This document shows positions 52,631-60,284 of a stretch of 64,000 nucleotides of DNA, piece after piece. The notes beneath the pieces were generated by a model, which saw only the letters and a list, made by a program, of their open reading frames with translations, was not told the DNA's origin and made no database searches. The translations under genes were made by a program, and so were the position numbers. Where the stretch lies: contig CAVSQX010000003.1 of the NCBI GenBank assembly GCA_963730225.1, forward strand, positions 310,001 to 374,000. The letters are read 5' to 3'. Origin of the DNA: CAVSQX01 sp963730225 (GTDB taxonomy: Bacteria; Planctomycetota; Phycisphaerae; Tepidisphaerales; Tepidisphaeraceae). Numbering within the stretch: position 1 is the first letter of the stretch; each line of letters starts with the position of its first letter.

Positions 52631-53417
52631 TTAGTGAACCGCCAATAGCTGCAAGGCGAATGTTGATATGTCATAAGCTGCGTGTGCACCAGCAGTTATG
52701 CCGATGCCTGCGCCAAAGGAAAATGGTCCCAAAATAAATTCCCGCGACGGTGCGAAAGGCAAAGCTTCGCCATTCAAACATTTCGTTGCCCAAGTAATGG
52801 TATGCCGAGAACGCAAAAGCAGAAATTAGCACAATTAGTATAGATGCGCGAATTCGCTCGACTCGCATCAGGTCGATCAGAACAAAGCTGAGGACGGTGA
52901 ACGCTACGAAACGGAAGATCATTTCCTCATACACGCCGGCTCCCACCGACAATACGAGCAACGCGCCTGATTTCTGCACCGGCGCGTAAAGCGGCAGATA
53001 CCCCGAAAATATCAGCGCCAGCGCCCGCAGCGGAATGGCGTACAGGGCGCTCTCCAAGAACATCCCCACCACATATCCCAGGTGCGTGGCCCAGGAATCT
53101 CTTCGCACCAAATGGCAGCAAAGCAGAATCGCGATCACCGCTCCAGCGGGCATCAATTGTCCCGTGGCTCCGAAAAGCGAAAAGAACCGCTGGGTCAGGC
53201 CAAAGGCGATAATGCGCTGCTGCGGCTGGCTCGACGGATTGGCGGCGTACCAGCGCATGCCGATTTCGTAGATCGCCATCAGCGGCAACAAAAATGTAAG
53301 GCTCGGCAGCGGAAGGGTGGTTTCCTCAAAATATCCACGGGTGCCCGGCTCAATAACATCTGCCGTCGTCGGGCTGGAACGACGCGGCGATGTGCTGGCA
53401 GTCGCCGCCCGGCTCAT
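52631..53417 (-). CDS. CPBP intramembrane protease (frameshifted)
   Basis: A polytopic membrane protease of the CPBP (Abi/Rce1) family with the glutamic motif EEMIFR and a histidine motif SAYHYLG. The frame from 53417 ends in unusual basic residues at 52671. A one-base shift near 52710-52725, next to A-runs, restores GIGITAGAHAAYDISTFALQLLA with a stop at 52631-52633, giving about 262 aa. The second conserved His (AGAHAAYD) is in the restored part. Its start overlaps the fliM stop (ATGA), so the two are coupled. Confidence 0.82.
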
Positions 53418-54580
53418 CGAACGGCTCCCTTACGCTCGGCGGCCGTTGGCTTGGATGGCGCGGGCTTTGCCGTCGGAGCCGTGGGCGCGGTCACTGGTGT
53501 CGCCGGTTGGGCTTGAGCGGTTTGGGTGGCCGCAGCCGGTGGCGGTATTGCCACATCGCTCTTGCTTGTGTCCACACTCTCCAGGCACGCTCGGGTTATG
53601 CGAACCGCTTTCTTTCCCCGCAGTTGTCCCACCATTCCGAGGAACTTGTTCCGTCCTTCGACTTGAATGAGCACTTCCCTCTCGGCTGGTTTTGCCGTCG
53701 TGATCAGATCGCCCACCTTCAGTGAGAGCAAATCGTTCATCGTGATGCTCGTTTGAACCAGAAATGCCCGGGCTTCCACCGGTGCGTTCTGCACGTTGCG
53801 GGTCAGCCGTCGCAGATGATCATCCTGATTTCCCTTTCGCTGATAGCTGAACCAGTTTTGCGCCGCCAAAACGCTCATAATCGGCTCGATTACGTTGTAT
53901 GGAATGCACAAGCTCATGGTTCCGGCGCGATTGCCCATCTTCAATTCAAATCCCACCACCACCACCGTTTCATTCGGTGGCACGATCTGCACGAGTTGCG
54001 GATTGCTCTCGAAATCATTCACGCTGAACGTGATCGGCGTGAGATTGCTCCAGGCCTCGGAAAGATGATGCGTCGCCCGATCGGTGATCCGCTGCACCAG
54101 ACGCTGTTCGATCTGAGTCAGCGGGCGCTGCGGAATAAACAAATCGGAACTGCTTCCACCCAGCAGACGATCGATGATCGGATAGATGATCAGCGGGCTG
54201 ATCTCCAGACAAAGTTGCCCGTCGAGCTGTTCGGCCTTGAGCAGATTGAAACACGTCGGATTCGGCAGCGAATGGATGAATTCGCTGTAAGTCAATTGTT
54301 CGATGTGCGCGACCGTCACTTCGATGATCGTTCGCAGATACCCCGAGAGGGCGGCGCCAAAATTTCGACCGAATCCCTCGTGCAGTCCTTCCAGCGCCCG
54401 CATCTGATCCTTTGAGACGCGTTCGGGTCGCTTGAAATCGTAGGTTTGAACGTCGATGGGCGTGGACGATCCACTCTTGCCGGTGCCGAACACCTGGGGC
54501 GGTGAATCGTTGGCAACCTGGCCGTTATCCACCGCGGCCAGCAGAGCGTCGACTTCCGATTGATCCAGAACTTCAGCCAC
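53414..54580 (-). CDS. fliM: Flagellar motor switch protein FliM
   Basis: The C-ring protein that binds CheY-P and reverses the motor; 388 aa. The GTG start at 54580 puts MAEVLDQSEVDALLAAVD at the N-terminus, the CheY-binding segment, after an AGGGAGG site. The middle CheC-like domain (GRNFGAALSGYLRTIIEV, SLPNPTCFNLL) and a C-terminal FliN-like SpoA domain (LLSLKVGDLI, FLGMVGQLRGKKAVRI) follow. The last 45 residues are a Pro/Ala/Thr-rich tail. fliN, fliG and the rest of the flagellar operon are absent; the downstream gene is a CPBP protease. Confidence 0.93.
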   Translation of the reverse strand: MAEVLDQSEVDALLAAVDNGQVANDSPPQVFGTGKSGSSTPIDVQTYDFKRPERVSKDQMRALEGLHEGFGRNFGAALSGYLRTIIEVTVAHIEQLTYSEFIHSLPNPTCFNLLKAEQLDGQLCLEISPLIIYPIIDRLLGGSSSDLFIPQRPLTQIEQRLVQRITDRATHHLSEAWSNLTPITFSVNDFESNPQLVQIVPPNETVVVVGFELKMGNRAGTMSLCIPYNVIEPIMSVLAAQNWFSYQRKGNQDDHLRRLTRNVQNAPVEARAFLVQTSITMNDLLSLKVGDLITTAKPAEREVLIQVEGRNKFLGMVGQLRGKKAVRITRACLESVDTSKSDVAIPPPAAATQTAQAQPATPVTAPTAPTAKPAPSKPTAAERKGAVR

Positions 54581-54692
54581 GGCGATCGGCCTCCCTGCCG
54601 ATACGACCATTATCGGACGTTTGATGCGTTTTACTAGAGCCGGGAATTTTTGGCTGCTTTTCAATCGGCGATCGGCATTCTATTCTCCCTTT

Positions 54693-55496
54693 ATGGTCGA
54701 ATTGGTCTGCATCGGGGATTGGCCGCGCGGTTCCGTCTCGATATGCTCCGTTCCCAGCGGTCGTCGACTGGTTCCGCAGGTGGAAGCGGCCATCGGTCAG
54801 GCATGGAAAGATGCCCGTCTGCGCCTGGGCAAATCCCTTTTCGACGGCCCGCTCTGCCGCGTCGAGAACGTTCATGCTCTCTCGTCGCATTTGGAACTCG
54901 AACTTTCGCCCACCAGCTTTCGTCCGTTTCTGGGCACCAATCTCACCAACCCGCAATTCGCCCAGGCCCACGGACCCGACGTCATGGCCAATCCGCTGGG
55001 CGTCAGCGCGTTGCTGATCAGCAACAACGGCTGGATTATCCTCGGCCAGCGCGGTGAATCCGTCGCCCACTATCCGGGTCGATTGCACTGCTTCGCCGGT
55101 TGCGTGGAACCTCGCGACGCCGATGTCTTTACCTCCATCGAGCGCGAACTTTCCGAAGAGCTATCCTTGAAGGACGATGAACTGGCCGAAATCCACTGCA
55201 TCGGCCTGGCCCGCGATCCGAGCCTGCTCCAGCCGGAATTAATCTTTGAGGTGCCCGTCGCGCTCGATGAGCAACAACTCACCGCCCGCCTGGACAAGTC
55301 CGAGCACGATTCGATTTGCAACATTCGCAGCACCGCCGAGGGCGTCAACCAGATGATCGAGCAGGGCGGCAGCATCCGGGGCCGCGTTCTCACACCGATT
55401 GCCATGGCCGCCATTCTGCTCTGGGGCCGTCGACATTTGGGCAACCACTGGTTCGCCCGGGCCGCCGCCACTGTGACTTCGCCGACATTTCGATAA
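54693..55496 (+). CDS. Nudix hydrolase
   Basis: A 267-aa protein whose C-terminal half holds the Nudix box: GCVEPRDADVFTSIERELSEEL (in parts GCVEP and RELSEEL). The N-terminal 110 residues are an unrecognised domain. Nudix enzymes split nucleoside diphosphates linked to another moiety. ATG 54693 (MVELVCIGDW) is used; earlier in-frame codons overlap the fliM upstream region. It starts a four-gene plus-strand run with the methyltransferase and IMPase. Confidence 0.85.
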   Translation: MVELVCIGDWPRGSVSICSVPSGRRLVPQVEAAIGQAWKDARLRLGKSLFDGPLCRVENVHALSSHLELELSPTSFRPFLGTNLTNPQFAQAHGPDVMANPLGVSALLISNNGWIILGQRGESVAHYPGRLHCFAGCVEPRDADVFTSIERELSEELSLKDDELAEIHCIGLARDPSLLQPELIFEVPVALDEQQLTARLDKSEHDSICNIRSTAEGVNQMIEQGGSIRGRVLTPIAMAAILLWGRRHLGNHWFARAAATVTSPTFR

Positions 55497-55518
55497 GCTA
55501 TCGTTCCGAGGAATTTCG

Positions 55519-56085
55519 ATGATCCAACCGATCCGCGTCCTGATCGATCAACTCGACAAATTGGGCAAAACCCGCCCCGACGCGCTTCAGATCACCCTCG
55601 AAGAAGGTGAGCTTCTTCATCAGATCGCGCTGGCCAGCAACGCCCGTGTGATCGTCGAAGTCGGCACCAGTTACGGTTTCAGCGGGCTGTTCTTCGGCTC
55701 GGCGCTGCTCCGCACCGGGGGTCTTCTGCATACCATCGACAAGAATCCGGACAAGGTCGAATCGGCCAAACAAACTTTCGCCGACGCCGGCATCGCTTCG
55801 CTGGTGACCATTCACGTCGGCCAAGCCGTCGAGGAATTGGCCAAGCTCAACGGCCCGATCGATCTGGCCTTCATCGATGCCGACAAACCTTCCACCAAAG
55901 CCCACTTCGATCTTCTCTGGCCCAAAATCCGCATTGGCGGCTCTGTTCTGGTGGACAACACATCCACTCATCCCGCCGAGCTTGCCGATTACATGGCCTA
56001 CGTGCGCGGCCTGAACGATACCGTCAGCGTCGAAGTGGCCGTCGGCAACGGGCTGGAATGGACCGTCAAGGTGGCGGTGAAATGA
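55519..56085 (+). CDS. Class I SAM-dependent O-methyltransferase
   Basis: A 188-aa O-methyltransferase-3-like enzyme. SAM motifs are VIVEVGTSYGFSG (motif I, about residue 45), LLHTIDKNPDKVE and LAFIDADKP. The Asp of the IDADK motif is a likely metal ligand. It overlaps the next gene by four bases (ATGA). The substrate is unknown. Confidence 0.88.
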   Translation: MIQPIRVLIDQLDKLGKTRPDALQITLEEGELLHQIALASNARVIVEVGTSYGFSGLFFGSALLRTGGLLHTIDKNPDKVESAKQTFADAGIASLVTIHVGQAVEELAKLNGPIDLAFIDADKPSTKAHFDLLWPKIRIGGSVLVDNTSTHPAELADYMAYVRGLNDTVSVEVAVGNGLEWTVKVAVK

Positions 56086-56915
56086 GCCGGGCCGATCAGC
56101 TTCAATTCACCGCCGATCTGGCCAAAGCCGCAGGCCAAATCGTTCTTGCCAAGTACGGCCACGTTCAGCGTCTGACCAAAACGCACGTCGCCGCCCACGA
56201 TGAAGCGGTCACCGAAGCGGATCGGGCCAGCCAGCGATTCATCGTCGCCGCTCTGCGAAAAGAATTCCCCGCCGATGGAATCATCGGCGAGGAAAGCGAA
56301 AGCGGCACGTCGATCACTGCCGAGATTTCCGATCCGCTGGGCCGAAATTGGGTGATCGATCCGATCGACGGCACCAACAACTTCGTCGCCGGGCTGGGCG
56401 CGTTCGCGGTCTGCATCGGCCTGCTCGATCGCGGCACGCCGGTGCTGGGCGTTGTCTACGATGTCACCCGTGATCTTCTCTACGCCGCCTCGGCCGATTC
56501 TTCCGCCGCGCTCAACGGCCGGCCGATCTCCGCGCTGACGTCACCGATTTCCGACAGCTCGCTAATGATGATGACTAGCAATCTGCTCGATTCCGCCGGC
56601 CGATGTCCCGACTGGGCCTGCCGCTGGCTCGGCAGCAGCCCGTGGAAAGCCCGCATTCTCGGCTCCGCCGCGCTGGAGGCCGTCGCCGTCGCCGCCGGTG
56701 TCGCGCATGGAGCGGTCACCGTCAACGGCAAGCTCTGGGACTGCGTCGCTCCCGCCGCGGTTGTTCGGGGCGCCGGCGGAATTGTCACCGATCTGCACGG
56801 GCGGTCGATTTTTCCCTACGATCTTCGCAACTACGTCGGCGCGAAAGTTCCATTCCTGGCCGGCGGAAAATCCGCCCACGCCACGCTGTTGGAGGAGATT
56901 CGCCGTTACCCATGA
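56082..56915 (+). CDS. Inositol monophosphatase family protein
   Basis: A 277-aa Mg-dependent phosphatase: GEESES (metal 1), DPIDGTNNF (metals 1-2) and WDCVAPAAVVRGAGG (metal 2) are present. Family members act on inositol phosphate, histidinol phosphate, PAP or fructose bisphosphate; this one cannot be assigned. Its start is coupled to the methyltransferase, and its end overlaps the convergent TPR-GT9 gene by ten bases. Confidence 0.9.
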   Translation: MSRADQLQFTADLAKAAGQIVLAKYGHVQRLTKTHVAAHDEAVTEADRASQRFIVAALRKEFPADGIIGEESESGTSITAEISDPLGRNWVIDPIDGTNNFVAGLGAFAVCIGLLDRGTPVLGVVYDVTRDLLYAASADSSAALNGRPISALTSPISDSSLMMMTSNLLDSAGRCPDWACRWLGSSPWKARILGSAALEAVAVAAGVAHGAVTVNGKLWDCVAPAAVVRGAGGIVTDLHGRSIFPYDLRNYVGAKVPFLAGGKSAHATLLEEIRRYP

Positions 56916-58164
56916 AGACGGCGAAGCTCTTCGGCCATGCGGGCAACGGGCTCGCTCCAGTCCGCGATTTGCTTCTGCCGAAACAGTCGCATTGAGGGGT
57001 ACCACGGCGAATCCGCCCGTTCCGTTTGCCAGCGGAAATCTGCAACGAATGAAAGCAAAAGCCATGTCGGTTTTCCCATCGCCCCGGCTAGATGTGCAAC
57101 GGCCGTGTCTACGCTGATGACCAGATCAAGCTGGGCGATCAGCGCCGCCGTGTCCGCAAAATCCGTGACGCGATCGGCCAAATCGGTCAGCCGCAGGTCG
57201 GTTGGCGCGGTTGCCAATTCGCTGCGTGCCTCGCCGATTTGCAGGCTGTAGAATTCCGCATTCGACTGCGCCAGAGGCGACAGCATCTTCAACGGAACCG
57301 ACCGATGCGCCAGCCGTCGATTGCTCGCCTTGGCTCCCCACACCAATCCGACCTTCACGCGCTGTGGCTGCGAATTGGCATTGCCCGCCGAAATGTACGA
57401 AGCTGCAAACGGCTCCACCTGTCCAAGAATCAGTGGCAAACTCATGAGCGGCGCTTGCACATCGAAATGTTCCTTCGGCAGATCACCCAGGCCGCTTCGC
57501 GTGAGAACTTTCGCTCCCCACCGATTCGCCGCGTTCGCCTGTTCCATCAATCTCGTCAGAGGCGGCGCAACCTCAAGCAAAACATTTCTGCCGCGCGCTG
57601 CGACGCTTGCAACAAATCGCGCAAACTGAATCGCATCGCCCAATCCCTGCTCGGCGTGCAATAAAATCGTGCGCCGCGCAGATCCGATCCGTCCCACCGG
57701 GGCTGCGTCATCCGCCGCGTCGCATCGGCGAAACCCGGCGTCTTCCAGCGCCACTCATGTTCGCGCCAACCTCCGGCAAAATCCCCGCGCCGCAGCAGCG
57801 CGATCCCCAGATTGTTGTGTGCCACCGCGTCATCGGCGTTCAAATCGATCGCCCGGCGATAGCTTTCGATGGCCCGATCATTTTCTCCGATCGCCGCCAG
57901 AGCGTTTCCCAGATTGTTGTGCGCCTGCTGAAAATCTCCCCACAGTTCGATCGCCCGGCGATAGCTCGTGATCGCCGATTCGTAATCCCCCCGCGCCGCC
58001 AGCACAATCGCCAGGTCATAATGCCGCTCGGCGACGTTCGGCTGGGCGAGCAGAAGTTGCCGATAAATGCTCTCCGCGTCGGCCGCTCGGCCGGCTCGCC
58101 AATGCTCGATGGCCGTCCGCAGCCCGGGCTCGATCGGATTTATATCTGGAGTCGCTTTTTCCAC
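56906..58164 (-). CDS. TPR protein with GT9-like glycosyltransferase domain (frameshifted)
   Basis: The N-terminal ~130 residues have three to four TPR units (SIYRQLLLAQPNVAERHYDLA...). The C-terminal part (HAEQGLGDAIQFARF; VGLVWGAK; LDLVISVDTAVAHLAGAMG) is a heptosyltransferase-like GT9 domain. The two are in different frames; one missing base near 57669-57675 restores DLRGRTILLHAEQG. The joined protein is about 419 aa, normal for the family. The gene overlaps the argH end by 25 bases. Confidence 0.85.
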
Positions 58165-59567
58165 GCCGCCAGTTGCTCCTCAAACGGCTTTCCCCCCGCG
58201 GCCCCGGCGCTGCGATACCGCTTGACGACATTTTTGGCGCCCAGCGCTTCGTAGACTTCCTTGTCGACCGTCACACTGGCCGCGTGATCTTTGATCGCCG
58301 CGTTGATCTCATCGACCGAAAGTTGTGCCAGCGCGTGCCGGCCGGTTTTCTCGCATTGGCTCACCAACGACCCCACGATCTGGTGCGCCGTCCGAAACGG
58401 AATTCCTTTGGTCACCAGATATTCCGCCAGCGATGTCGCATCCAGAAACCCCCGATCCAGCGTCGGCTCTATTCGCTCTTTGTCGTAGTTGGCCGAATTC
58501 ACAATCGCCGCCGCCATGGTCAGGCATGACGAAACGGTGTCATACGCCCGGAAGACGATTCGTTTATCCTCCTGCAAATCGCGGTTGTAGCCGATGGGCA
58601 ATCCCTTTAGGATCGTCATCAGAGCGAACAGATCGCCGTAAACATTCCCGCACCGGCCGCGGATCAGTTCGAGCATGTCCGGATTCCGCTTCTGCGGCAT
58701 CATCGAACTGCTGGTGGTGTATTTGTCGGCGATTTTAATGAAGCCGAATTCGGTGGTCATGTAGATGATCCACTGCTCGGCCCAGCGGGAGAGGGTCATT
58801 GAGATCATGGCCAAGGCGTACAGAAAATCGACCGCCGCATCCCGTGATCCTGTCGCATGAATTGAATTTCGAGACATCGTCCACAACGTGCCGCTCTCGC
58901 AGCTCAAAAAACCAGCGGTTGCTTCGCGATCGATCGCTAGAGACGTTCCCGCGATTGCGCCGCTGCCCAGTGGAAGACCACGCTCAAAACGTCCGCCATA
59001 AAAAGCCGCTCGACGCTCACTGCGATAAATCGCCTCAACCCAGGCCAATGCCTCTGCGCCCGCAGATATCGGTTGCGCGCGTTGCAGATGCGTATAGCTT
59101 GGCATTACCACAGATGACGAACGATCGGCAAGTGAAACGAACGCCTGTTGAACTAGCCACAGCGATTTGCGCAAATCTTCTACCGCATCGTGTATCCAAA
59201 GCAGCGAATCCGTCGCCACCTGATCATTCCGGCTTCGCCCCGTATGTAGTTTTTTCCCCGGCTCGCCGATGCGTTTAATGAGTGCACTCTCGACGACCAT
59301 GTGGATGTCTTCCAAACTTTCATCGAAGACGAATTTGCCGGATTCGATATCGCGCTCGATGGATTTGAGGCCGTCGACGATCGCATCCCGCTCGGCGTCG
59401 GTGATCAGTCCGACTTTCGCCAGCATCGTGGCGTGAGCGATCGACCCGGCGATGTCCTGCTTGTAAATCCGCCGGTCGTAGCTGATCGACTCGACGAATT
59501 TCTGCGCGATCGCATCGGTCGCTTCGCCGATTCGGGCTTGCCAGGATTTTTGGGGGGGGTCGGACAT
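58140..59567 (-). CDS. argH: Argininosuccinate lyase
   Basis: Last step of arginine synthesis, splitting argininosuccinate to arginine and fumarate. The protein is 475 aa. Family signatures: EDIHMVVE, KLHTGRSRNDQVATD, PSYTHLQRAQPI, and the catalytic-loop signature SSMMPQKRNPD. Normal length (about 460). Its 3' end overlaps the TPR-GT9 gene. No other arg gene is adjacent. Confidence 0.97.
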   Translation of the reverse strand: MSDPPQKSWQARIGEATDAIAQKFVESISYDRRIYKQDIAGSIAHATMLAKVGLITDAERDAIVDGLKSIERDIESGKFVFDESLEDIHMVVESALIKRIGEPGKKLHTGRSRNDQVATDSLLWIHDAVEDLRKSLWLVQQAFVSLADRSSSVVMPSYTHLQRAQPISAGAEALAWVEAIYRSERRAAFYGGRFERGLPLGSGAIAGTSLAIDREATAGFLSCESGTLWTMSRNSIHATGSRDAAVDFLYALAMISMTLSRWAEQWIIYMTTEFGFIKIADKYTTSSSMMPQKRNPDMLELIRGRCGNVYGDLFALMTILKGLPIGYNRDLQEDKRIVFRAYDTVSSCLTMAAAIVNSANYDKERIEPTLDRGFLDATSLAEYLVTKGIPFRTAHQIVGSLVSQCEKTGRHALAQLSVDEINAAIKDHAASVTVDKEVYEALGAKNVVKRYRSAGAAGGKPFEEQLAAWKKRLQI

Positions 59568-59592
59568 GGTGGAAGAGGTAATCCAGATTGTC

Positions 59593-59655
59593 GTGTAGCC
59601 GCGAGCTTGCTCGCGTGGTGATTCAAAACCGACGCGAGCAAGCTCGCGGCTACAC
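59593..59655. repeat. Inverted pair of REP hairpins
   Basis: Bases 59593-59615 and 59633-59655 are perfect 23-bp reverse complements separated by 17 bases. Each arm is itself a hairpin: CGCGAGC, TT, GCTCGCG next to a GTGTAGC tail. This is a BIME-like arrangement. A third identical copy is at 60256-60278 on the other side of the transposase gene. Confidence 0.92.
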
Positions 59656-60240
59656 GGGGGAATACGGTTTTACGAAGCTCCAGTGTTGGGGCGCCATTCC
59701 TTCTTTTTCTGGGTGACGATTTACATAATCGATCGCATTCCGCAATTGTTCTTCATGGTTGATGAATACCGACCAGCAACCCTTGGCCCAGGGCGTGGGC
59801 ATGGGATCATACGCCCGCAACGGATGCGTATGGTCCTCCTTCATCTGCGACGTCGCTCGCGCCTTGAGCACCGAGACAACATTCTCAATATCGCGCTGCT
59901 GGTCGCGCGAACTGACGATATGCCCATGATCAAACCCAATCGCGCAAGCGTGAATCGGAAATCCGAACTCCTCACACGCCCGCGCAAATCCCCGGCTGAT
60001 CGATTCGCGACATCCTCGGTCAAATCTCACCGCCGGATACTTGAGATGTTCCTTCATTCCGCGGCGAAACTGTGAATCGTGCGGGTCATGCGCATGCGGC
60101 CGTTTAGCCGCGACCTTGGTCGCGCTTCCGCCGAACCGAAACAGCTCCCACGACTGCACAAACTCCGACCACGACCCGCGCGGATCGTTGGGGAGCCAGA
60201 AACCATACGCAGTGAAAATGGCACGGTACCAGCGAACCAT
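59650..60240 (-). CDS. REP-associated (RAYT/Y1) transposase-like protein
   Basis: A 196-aa protein of the IS200/Y1 superfamily type. The HUH motif appears as ACAIGFDHGHIV near residue 110, where classic members have ACAIMPDHVHLV, and the Tyr helix is likely AIDYVNRHPEKEGM near residue 165. RAYTs are thought to mobilise REP palindromes. Identical REP hairpins flank it; its TAG stop (59650-59652) lies within the inner REP, and another REP ends 16 bases before it on the start side. The start sits at ATG 60240. Activity is unknown; the HUH motif is complete. Confidence 0.82.
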   Translation of the reverse strand: MVRWYRAIFTAYGFWLPNDPRGSWSEFVQSWELFRFGGSATKVAAKRPHAHDPHDSQFRRGMKEHLKYPAVRFDRGCRESISRGFARACEEFGFPIHACAIGFDHGHIVSSRDQQRDIENVVSVLKARATSQMKEDHTHPLRAYDPMPTPWAKGCWSVFINHEEQLRNAIDYVNRHPEKEGMAPQHWSFVKPYSPV

Positions 60241-60255
60241 GCGGCGAGTTTACCC

Positions 60256-60278
60256 CGCGAGCAAGCTCGCGGCTACAC
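60256..60278. repeat. REP hairpin, third copy
   Basis: A 23-base copy identical to 59633-59655, in the same orientation. It lies between the RAYT start and the purL stop (7 bases away). It is predicted to fold as a 7-bp stem with a two-base loop and a GGCTACAC tail. Confidence 0.92.
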
Positions 60279-60284
60279 GAAGGG

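Noticed and set aside
59593..59655. Inverted repeat as an argH/RAYT terminator
   Set aside because: It is a pair of REP hairpins with a third copy nearby and has no T-tract; a terminator role is not needed to explain it.
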